Below the pieces are notes generated by a model, which was not told the origin of the DNA, did not search any database, and saw only the letters and a list, made by a program, of their open reading frames with translations. From NCBI GenBank assembly GCA_019423005.1, contig JAHZCF010000109.1:1-11892 (forward strand): 11,892 nucleotides of DNA, in the 5' to 3' direction. Positions 7,108 through 11,892 of the stretch are shown here, one piece after another. The DNA comes from Haemophilus sp. (GTDB lineage Bacteria > Pseudomonadota > Gammaproteobacteria > Enterobacterales > Pasteurellaceae). Position numbers and translations under genes: made by a program. How positions within the stretch are numbered: the stretch's first letter is position 1; each line of letters starts with the position of its first letter.

Positions 7108-7974
7108 TTACATTCCAATTACAACGCAACTTGCCACTGATTTTGCTTTATCTTGTGCGGCTGTTGCGGCATCTCGACTACCAAATGGTCCCACGCGTAC
7201 ACGGTTCCATTCTTCACTTGTCGCAATTTGTGCATTCACGCCAGCCATCGCAAGACGACCTTGTAAGCTTTCTGCTTGTGCGCGATTTTTAAATGCACCA
7301 CATTGTAAACCAAATTTCTTACCGCCCGCCTGTACTTGTTGTTCTGCTGGTTTTGGTTCTGCTTTTTTCGGTTGCTCAGTTTTAGCTGGTTCTGTTTTTA
7401 CCGGTTCAGCTTTTACTACTTCTGCTTTTTTCGGCGGTTCAGGCTTTTTAACTGGCTCAGGCTTTTTCGCTTCTGGTTTTGCTGTTTGCTGAGCTGGCTG
7501 AGTTTGAGCTGTCTGTGCTGATTGAGCTTGTTGTGCTTGAGCTGCGGCTTTTTCTGCATTCGCCGCTTCTTGCTCTTTACGCTGAGCTTCTAATTTTTTC
7601 GCTTCTTCTGCCGCTTTTTGTTCTTTTTCCATTTGAATAAGCACTTGACGCTGCTCTTCCGTCAAACGCATATTTTTTTCAACTGAAGAAGGATTATTAT
7701 CCACCGGCACCGTACGAGTTTCTAATTCTTTAATATAGTGCCACACCTCTTCTGGGCGATTTGGTAACACACTTTTCGGTTGTGGTTTTTCCGGCTGAAC
7801 ATTTGTCGTCACTACTGGTGCTGGTGTTTTACTTTTTAAGAAGTAAAGCCCTACCCCAAAACCTAATACCGCCACCAACGCAAGAACAATTAAGGTATTG
7901 CGATTAAAACTTTTCTTTGCTTTCTTTTTATTATTTTTTGAGCCGCTTCGACCGGCAAAATCTCGATGAGCCAC
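7108..7974 (-). CDS. ftsN: Cell division protein FtsN
   Basis: A 288-residue bitopic inner-membrane protein that triggers septal peptidoglycan synthesis in the divisome. The cytoplasmic start MAHRDF keeps the aspartate at position 5, which in E. coli contacts FtsA. A basic stretch and one membrane helix (about 27-46) follow. The essential periplasmic segment LPNRPEEVWHYIKELETR (70-87) aligns exactly with E. coli FtsN; L70, W78 and Y80 match its functional L75, W83 and Y85. A Gln/Ala-rich and then Lys/Pro/Glu-rich linker (about 118-212) leads to a C-terminal SPOR domain (about 218-288), which binds denuded glycan. The domain keeps C225 and C283, the disulfide pair of the E. coli domain. The start codon is GTG, with AGGA seven bases upstream. 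It lies 99 bases downstream of priA, without the cytR gene found between them in E. coli. Confidence 0.93.
   Translation of the reverse strand: MAHRDFAGRSGSKNNKKKAKKSFNRNTLIVLALVAVLGFGVGLYFLKSKTPAPVVTTNVQPEKPQPKSVLPNRPEEVWHYIKELETRTVPVDNNPSSVEKNMRLTEEQRQVLIQMEKEQKAAEEAKKLEAQRKEQEAANAEKAAAQAQQAQSAQTAQTQPAQQTAKPEAKKPEPVKKPEPPKKAEVVKAEPVKTEPAKTEQPKKAEPKPAEQQVQAGGKKFGLQCGAFKNRAQAESLQGRLAMAGVNAQIATSEEWNRVRVGPFGSRDAATAAQDKAKSVASCVVIGM
7345..7482 (-). repeat. Lys/Pro/Glu-rich degenerate repeats in the FtsN linker
   Basis: Residues 165-210 of FtsN are made of short, imperfect KPEP, KKAE and VKTEP-like units. The units are degenerate at the DNA level, so they look like an extended charged linker across the periplasm rather than a slippage-prone tract. 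Confidence 0.6.
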
Positions 7975-8016
7975 GATAAAATCCTAAAATATTCGATAAA
8001 TTAAACTTAAACTTTG

Positions 8017-8022
8017 AGTATA
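8017..8022 (-). promoter_or_regulatory. Possible -10 box for ftsN
   Basis: TATACT on the minus strand, 43 bases before the ftsN GTG. I see no good -35 hexamer at 16-18 bases, so ftsN may also be read through from priA. Confidence 0.25.
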
Positions 8023-8073
8023 CAAAACTCTTAATTCTACTGAAAAGTCGTGCATTTTTCTAGGGAATTTTTG

Positions 8074-10263
8074 CTAACTCAAATCCAATGGATCTACGTC
8101 TAAAATCAACCGCACTTGAGAAGACTTTATCAGCTCTGGTGAATATCGACTCAATGCTGTCTGTAATTGTTTCCGAGAGGCATGTTGTAATAATAACTGC
8201 CAACGATACTGCCCTGCTTTTTTGCTGAACGGAGCAGGAATTGGACCCAACACTTGCAAACCTTCAATTTTTTGTTCATAGAAGAAAGAGGCCAATTGCG
8301 ACAATGCATTTTCCGCCTCTTCAGAATGACGACATTGTGCTTTAAACAACGCTTGGAAACTAAATGGAGGCAAGCCCATATTATGACGTAGCTTCAAGGT
8401 TTCTTCTGCAAAGGCTTGATAACCTTTTTCAAGTAATGTGGTTAATAACGGGTGATCCGGATAATGCGTCTGCAAAACCACTTCCCCCTGTTTTTCTGCT
8501 CTGCCTGAACGTCCTGCAACCTGCACATAAAGCTGCGCCAAACGTTCTTCGGCTCTGAAATCAAGAGAAAACAAGGCATTATCTACATTCACTAAAGCAA
8601 CCAAAGTGACATTCGGAAAATGGTGTCCTTTGGCTAACATTTGGGTGCCAATTAAAATCTGACTTTTACCTTGCTGAATATCCTCTAAATAACCTTCAAG
8701 CTTGCCTTTTCGCGCTGTACTATCACGATCGATACGTGCAATATTATATTGGGGAAAACGTGCTTTTAAGGTTTCTTCTAACTGTTCGGTGCCTAATCCC
8801 GTTGTGACTAAATGCGTTGAACCACAATGACCACATTGCATCGGCACTGTTTTTTGTGCACCACAATGATGGCAGCGTAAAACACGCTGATGTTGGTGAT
8901 AAGTATAAGGTTTTTCGCAATGATGACATTCATCAATCCAGCCACATTCATGACATAACAACACAGGCGCAAATCCACGTCGATTAAGGAATAACAATAC
9001 TTGATTGCCTTTTTCTAAGTGTTCTTGCATACGTTTCAATAGCGGCTCGGATAAGCCGTTTTGAATTCGTTGATGTTTTAAATCAATCACAAATTGACGA
9101 AGTGCGGTCGCATTTCCGGCTCTTTTTGATAAGACCAAATGATGATATTTGCCATTTTGTACGTTATTTACACTTTCCAAACTTGGGGTCGCAGAACCTA
9201 ATAAGATAGGAATATTGAGTTTTTGAGCAAGCACAATGCCTAAATCTCTCGCATGATAACGCCAACCATCTTGCTGTTTAAACGAGCCGTCATGTTCTTC
9301 ATCTAAAATGATTAATCCGAGATCTGAAAACTGGGTGAAAAGCGCCGATCTCGTACCAATCACGATTGCACTCTGTCCTGTTCTTGCACGCTCCCAGACA
9401 TTTAAGCGCTGTGTATCATTCAAGTTGGAATGCAATACATCAATTTCTACATTAAAGCGAGCTTGGAACCGTCTCACGGTCTGAGGGGTAAGCCCAATTT
9501 CAGGAACAAGCACTAAAACCTGTTTGCCTTTCTTTAAAACTTCTTCAATGTATTGCAGATAGATTTCAGTCTTACCTGAACCGGTCACGCCTTCTAATAA
9601 CCACACATTAAAGCCTTCTTGGAAAAGCAACTGGCTAAATGCAAGGGCTTGTTGCTTGTTTAAGGTCAATCGGTTATCAAGATTAACTAAAGGATTATCC
9701 CCTAGAGCTTGTTGCCAACTTTTTTGTTCAGTAGGCACAATAATCTCTTCCACATAATCTTTGCCCTTTAAGGCTGACCAAATCGCGGAACTGATTTCAT
9801 TGTTACCTTTTTCTAGATCTTGCGTGAGCAATAAACTTAAGGCTTCAATTTGTTTTTTAGCGCGTTTTAATTCACCCGATTCTAACGCTTGTTTTCCAAG
9901 TTCCGTAATACGCCAAAAAGTGCGGTCATTTTTAACCGCACTTTCTCCATTACGAAGTTTGACTGGTAACGCTTGAAACAACACGTCGCCTAAGGCGGCA
10001 CGATAATAATTAGCCGACCAAGCTAACCAATCCCACGTTGTGGAATTAAAGAGCGATTCTGTATCAAGCACATCAATAATCGGTTTTAACTTTTCTTTTG
10101 CGACATCCGAAGAAGCCGGCAAATCCACCACGATCCCGACTCGTTTTTGCGAACCAAAAGGCACCAACACTCGTCCACCAACGATTGGTGTCAAGTCGGG
10201 CGCATAGAGATAATCAAAAAATCGGGGAAGCGGTACGGCTAATGCAACTCGGACAATATTCAT
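8074..10263 (-). CDS. priA: Primosomal protein N', replication-restart helicase PriA
   Basis: A 729-residue 3'-to-5' DNA helicase that recognises stalled forks and loads the primosome. The N-terminal fork-binding domain (MNIVRVALAVPLPRFFDYL) matches E. coli PriA. The helicase core shows Walker A GVTGSGKT (225-232), DEEH (321-324), SAT (357-359), GTQMLAKGHHF (539-549) and GRSGR (584-588). Eight zinc-binding cysteines are at 437, 440, 446, 449, 464, 467, 477 and 480. The ATG at 10263 is preferred over an in-frame TTG four codons earlier because it fits the family N-terminus; neither has a clear Shine-Dalgarno. Two single uptake signals and one inverted pair lie in the gene. The pair encodes residues 107-116, in a poorly conserved linker. 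ftsN follows on the same strand. Confidence 0.95.
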   Translation of the reverse strand: MNIVRVALAVPLPRFFDYLYAPDLTPIVGGRVLVPFGSQKRVGIVVDLPASSDVAKEKLKPIIDVLDTESLFNSTTWDWLAWSANYYRAALGDVLFQALPVKLRNGESAVKNDRTFWRITELGKQALESGELKRAKKQIEALSLLLTQDLEKGNNEISSAIWSALKGKDYVEEIIVPTEQKSWQQALGDNPLVNLDNRLTLNKQQALAFSQLLFQEGFNVWLLEGVTGSGKTEIYLQYIEEVLKKGKQVLVLVPEIGLTPQTVRRFQARFNVEIDVLHSNLNDTQRLNVWERARTGQSAIVIGTRSALFTQFSDLGLIILDEEHDGSFKQQDGWRYHARDLGIVLAQKLNIPILLGSATPSLESVNNVQNGKYHHLVLSKRAGNATALRQFVIDLKHQRIQNGLSEPLLKRMQEHLEKGNQVLLFLNRRGFAPVLLCHECGWIDECHHCEKPYTYHQHQRVLRCHHCGAQKTVPMQCGHCGSTHLVTTGLGTEQLEETLKARFPQYNIARIDRDSTARKGKLEGYLEDIQQGKSQILIGTQMLAKGHHFPNVTLVALVNVDNALFSLDFRAEERLAQLYVQVAGRSGRAEKQGEVVLQTHYPDHPLLTTLLEKGYQAFAEETLKLRHNMGLPPFSFQALFKAQCRHSEEAENALSQLASFFYEQKIEGLQVLGPIPAPFSKKAGQYRWQLLLQHASRKQLQTALSRYSPELIKSSQVRLILDVDPLDLS
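8109..8117 (-). repeat. DNA uptake signal sequence
   Basis: Exact core near the 3' end of priA. Confidence 0.9.
9100..9108 (+). repeat. DNA uptake signal sequence
   Basis: Exact core in the helicase region of priA, before the zinc-binding segment. Confidence 0.9.
9915..9944 (-). repeat. Inverted USS pair inside priA, terminator-like
   Basis: AAAGTGCGGT (9917-9926) and ACCGCACTTT (9935-9944) form a perfect ten-base-pair stem with an eight-base loop. On the priA transcript the second arm ends in five Ts (9919-9915) before GG, so it looks like an intrinsic terminator within the coding region. The open frame runs through it, encoding residues 107-116. Termination in vivo is not shown. Confidence 0.75.
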
Positions 10264-10290
10264 AATAAAAAACAATTAAAAATTTTCGCC

Positions 10291-10296
10291 ATTATA
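10291..10296 (-). promoter_or_regulatory. -10 box of the priA promoter
   Basis: A perfect TATAAT on the minus strand, 27 bases before the priA ATG. No strong -35 is seen at the right distance. Confidence 0.5.
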
Positions 10297-10338
10297 CGGG
10301 AATTAGGTGGAAAAATCCCACAACCTTGCCTTTTAGTG

Positions 10339-10344
10339 TATAAT
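10339..10344 (+). promoter_or_regulatory. -10 box of the trmB promoter
   Basis: A perfect TATAAT 32 bases before the trmB ATG. The -35 region is weak. It diverges from the priA -10 box about 45 bases away. Confidence 0.5.
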
Positions 10345-10376
10345 CGCCGCCAATTTTAATTGAGCGAATAAAAACC

Positions 10377-11123
10377 ATGACAGAAGCGCAAAAAACCTTT
10401 GCTGATCAAAAACGTAAAACCGTTGAAACGGCTGAATTTACAGAAGATGGTCGTTATAAACGTAAAGTTCGTAGCTTTGTGTTGCGGACTGGTCGCTTAA
10501 GTGATTTTCAAAAAAATATGATGAACGATCACTGGGCTGATCTTGGATTAGATTATCAAAACGCCCCTTTTGATTTTGCGGCGATTTACGGTAATTCGAA
10601 TCCTGTTATATTAGAAATTGGCTTCGGGATGGGGAAATCGTTAGTGGATATGGCTGAAGCGAATCCTGATAAAAATTATCTCGGTATTGAAGTACACACG
10701 CCTGGTGTGGGAGCCTGTATTGCTTATGCGGTAGAAAAAGGCGTGAAAAACCTTCGCGTAATTTGCCATGATGCCACTGAAATTTTACGTGATTGTGTAA
10801 AAGACGGCGAATTAGGCGGTTTGCAGCTTTTCTTCCCTGATCCGTGGCATAAAGCGAAACATCATAAACGCCGCATTGTTCAACCGCACTTTGTGGAGCA
10901 AGTCGTGCAAAAATTACAACCAAATGGCTTTATTCATATGGCAACAGACTGGGAAAACTATGCGGAACAAATGCTCGAAGTGCTTTCAGCCAATGAAAAT
11001 TTAGTCAATACTGCTGAAAAAGATTATATTCCACGTCCTAATTTCCGCCCTCTTACAAAATTTGAGGTGCGCGGCCATCGTTTAGGTCACGGTGTGTGGG
11101 ATTTATACTTTAAGAAAAAATAA
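10377..11123 (+). CDS. trmB: tRNA (guanine-N7-)-methyltransferase TrmB
   Basis: A 248-residue S-adenosylmethionine-dependent enzyme that forms 7-methylguanosine at position 46 of the tRNA variable loop. It has the Rossmann-fold SAM-binding motif LEIGFGMGKS (79-88), the TrmB signature FFPDPWHKAKHHKRRI (152-167) with D155 as a likely catalytic residue, and ATDWENYAEQML (189-200). The C-terminal PRPNFRPLTKFEVRGHRLGHGVWDL is also typical. Length is slightly above E. coli TrmB (239) because of a charged N-terminal extension. The ATG has only a weak ribosome-binding site. yggL follows on the same strand with a 51-base gap and is probably co-transcribed. One uptake signal is in the coding region. 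Confidence 0.95.
   Translation: MTEAQKTFADQKRKTVETAEFTEDGRYKRKVRSFVLRTGRLSDFQKNMMNDHWADLGLDYQNAPFDFAAIYGNSNPVILEIGFGMGKSLVDMAEANPDKNYLGIEVHTPGVGACIAYAVEKGVKNLRVICHDATEILRDCVKDGELGGLQLFFPDPWHKAKHHKRRIVQPHFVEQVVQKLQPNGFIHMATDWENYAEQMLEVLSANENLVNTAEKDYIPRPNFRPLTKFEVRGHRLGHGVWDLYFKKK
10883..10891 (-). repeat. DNA uptake signal sequence
   Basis: Exact core within trmB, just after the FFPDPW motif codons. Confidence 0.9.
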
Positions 11124-11159
11124 TCATCGAGATGATGACTATACCCATTACCTTAACAT

Positions 11160-11164
11160 AGGAG
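11160..11164 (+). promoter_or_regulatory. Ribosome-binding site of yggL
   Basis: AGGAG ten bases before the ATG at 11175 and only four before an in-frame TTG at 11169. The ATG is favoured by codon type and by the family N-terminus, though the spacing is a little long. Confidence 0.6.
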
Positions 11165-11174
11165 AACATTGAAA

Positions 11175-11516
11175 ATGAAAACTCGTAATCAACGTCAACG
11201 TAAAAAACTTCACTTAGCTGAATTCCAAGAATTAGGCTTTTTAGTGAATTGGCAATTTGCTGAAGGAACCAGCATCGAAACTATCGATGAAACCGTTGAT
11301 CGTTTTATTGCTGAAGTGATTCAACCAAACGGCTTAGCTTATGAAGGTAGCGGCTATTTACATTGGGAAGGCTTAGTGTGCTTAGAGAAAATCGGCAAAT
11401 GTGATGAAAGCCATCGCCAATTAGTGCAAAAATGGTTAGAAGAGAATAAATTGCAACAAATCGAAATCAGCGAATTATTCGATATTTGGTGGGATTACCC
11501 AACAAAAAACGCATAA
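11175..11516 (+). CDS. yggL: YggL family protein (DUF469), ribosome-associated
   Basis: A 113-residue soluble protein with close similarity to E. coli YggL (about 108 residues). The start is rich in Arg and Lys (MKTRNQRQRKKLHLAEFQELGF), as expected for RNA contact. Conserved blocks are GSGYLHWEGLVCLEKIGKC (about 56-74), a WLEENKL segment and the terminal SELFDIWWD. Family members have been seen bound to the large ribosomal subunit; the exact role is not settled. It follows trmB, as in H. influenzae and E. coli, so both genes serve translation. A TTG two codons upstream is a possible alternative start. Confidence 0.92.
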   Translation: MKTRNQRQRKKLHLAEFQELGFLVNWQFAEGTSIETIDETVDRFIAEVIQPNGLAYEGSGYLHWEGLVCLEKIGKCDESHRQLVQKWLEENKLQQIEISELFDIWWDYPTKNA

Positions 11517-11533
11517 TATTTTAAGCATACTTC

Positions 11534-11562
11534 AGGGCGGATTATCCGCCCTATTTAATAAT
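11534..11562 (+). terminator. Likely terminator of trmB-yggL
   Basis: A GC-rich hairpin: AGGGCGG (11534-11540) pairs with CCGCCCT (11546-11552) over a five-base loop, and the loop ends can also pair. The tail (ATTTAATAAT) is only moderately T-rich. It starts 18 bases after the yggL stop. Confidence 0.6.
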
Positions 11563-11620
11563 CATTTTCACTTATATTTTAACAATTTATTTACATCCCT
11601 AATTTCCTTTCAAAATATCC

Positions 11621-11634
11621 TTGATCTACCTCAA
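11621..11634 (+). promoter_or_regulatory. FNR-type binding site upstream of napF
   Basis: TTGATCTACCTCAA differs from the FNR consensus (TTGAT-N4-ATCAA) at one base. It lies 105 bases before the napF ATG. FNR activates nap operons under oxygen limitation in E. coli and H. influenzae. The promoter boxes could not be placed well enough to give its distance from the start site. Confidence 0.65.
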
Positions 11635-11658
11635 GAAAAGTGTATATTTCTTAAAAAC

Positions 11659-11673
11659 TACTCCTTTTAGGTA
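11659..11673 (+). promoter_or_regulatory. Possible NarP heptamer pair upstream of napF
   Basis: TACTCCT (11659-11665) fits the NarL/NarP heptamer TACYYMT exactly. The facing half TTAGGTA (11667-11673) fits six of seven on the other strand. They are one base apart instead of the usual two, so true 7-2-7 geometry is not met. H. influenzae has NarQ-NarP and nap control by NarP is expected. Confidence 0.4.
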
Positions 11674-11701
11674 GTTACTATTTTGTTATCGGAGCTAGAT
11701 A

Positions 11702-11749
11702 ATGCTCCCCTTGAAAATACCGAACTTTAAAGAAAAATATGGCGATTGA
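11702..11749 (+). CDS. Possible 15-residue leader peptide overlapping the napF start
   Basis: A short frame, MLPLKIPNFKEKYGD, with GGAG seven bases before its ATG. This is a far better ribosome-binding site than that of napF. It ends in TGA at 11747-11749, inside the first codons of napF in a different frame, so ribosomes finishing it would be next to the napF ATG. This suggests translational coupling. The peptide has no recognisable domain and could be chance. Confidence 0.35.
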   Translation: MLPLKIPNFKEKYGD

Positions 11750-11892
11750 AAATCCTTCTCGCAGACAATTATTACGTGGGCAATTTTTACAATCGTTACA
11801 TTCTGAAAACGCTAAAATTCAAGGTATAAATGCTATCCGTCCACCTTGGTCGGTAAACGAAGCAGACTTTACAGATAAATGTACTCGATGCG
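11739..11892 (+). CDS. napF: Ferredoxin-type protein NapF (C-terminus cut by window edge)
   Basis: The first 51 residues of NapF, a cytoplasmic iron-sulphur protein of periplasmic nitrate reduction that interacts with NapA during its maturation. The visible part has the typical SRRQLLRGQF start (7-16), the conserved IRPPWS (33-38) and the beginning of the first [4Fe-4S] cluster motif, CTRC at 48-51, where the window ends. The rest, and the nap genes that normally follow, are out of view. The ATG has a poor ribosome-binding site (AAAG) and overlaps a short leader frame. FNR-like and NarP-like sites are upstream. The trmB-yggL-napF order matches H. influenzae as I know it. Confidence 0.9.
   Translation, partial: MAIENPSRRQLLRGQFLQSLHSENAKIQGINAIRPPWSVNEADFTDKCTRC

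Noticed and set aside
7336..7521. Phe/Cys/Trp-rich open frame opposite ftsN
   Set aside because: Its odd composition is simply the reverse complement of the Lys/Pro/Glu/Gln-rich FtsN linker codons.
10264..10275. TTG start extending PriA by four residues
   Set aside because: The ATG at 10263 reproduces the family N-terminus; the extension has no ribosome-binding site.
11126..11139. Small inverted repeat (ATCATC/GATGAT) after trmB as a terminator
   Set aside because: The loop is only two bases and there is no T-run; yggL is probably co-transcribed.
11643..11648. TATATT as the napF -10 box
   Set aside because: It would put the FNR site near -27, a position for repression, not activation; no matching -35 exists.
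11757..11783. Twin-arginine-like SRRQLL in NapF as a Tat export signal
   Set aside because: NapF is cytoplasmic; no hydrophobic region follows the arginines and the pattern is normal for the family.
1..11892. Defence island, prophage, integron or other novel accessory system
   Set aside because: All genes belong to recognised core families, and I see no integrase, transposase, att repeats, tRNA or CRISPR array.

Overview
The window is an AT-rich stretch of a Pasteurellaceae chromosome, most likely a Haemophilus species. The main evidence is 14 exact copies of the Haemophilus influenzae-type DNA uptake signal sequence (USS; AAGTGCGGT or its complement ACCGCACTT). Protein resemblance to Haemophilus gene products and the trmB-yggL-napF gene order agree with this. 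The species cannot be settled from the sequence alone. No phage, insertion sequence, CRISPR array, rRNA, tRNA or toxin-antitoxin module is visible.

Layout. Positions 1-994 (minus, cut by the left edge) encode the tryptophan permease Mtr. Diverging from it is a lipoprotein-type M48 metallopeptidase (1117-1896). The mtr promoter carries a good TrpR-type operator over its -10 box. Next, on the minus strand, is an efflux operon transcribed acrR-acrA-acrB (6949 down to 2026). It encodes a TetR-family repressor, a membrane-fusion protein and an RND pump, and a palindromic operator overlaps the acrR promoter. Upstream of that, also on the minus strand, lie ftsN (7108-7974, cell division) and priA (8074-10263, replication restart). 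Diverging from priA are trmB (10377-11123, tRNA m7G46 methyltransferase) and yggL (11175-11516). The right edge cuts the start of napF, normally the first gene of the periplasmic nitrate reductase operon. Its upstream region has FNR-like and NarP-like sites and a 15-codon leader frame that overlaps the napF start.

The genes are mostly core housekeeping or stress functions, with regulation readable from the DNA: tryptophan repression of mtr, self-repression of the efflux operon, and anaerobic/nitrate control of nap. Inverted USS pairs form hairpins in two intergenic regions, where they probably act as terminators. A third pair lies inside the priA coding region and resembles an intrinsic terminator on the priA transcript. 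I found no convincing new multi-gene system. The best leads are the napF leader frame, the hairpin inside priA and the little-studied M48 lipoprotein.
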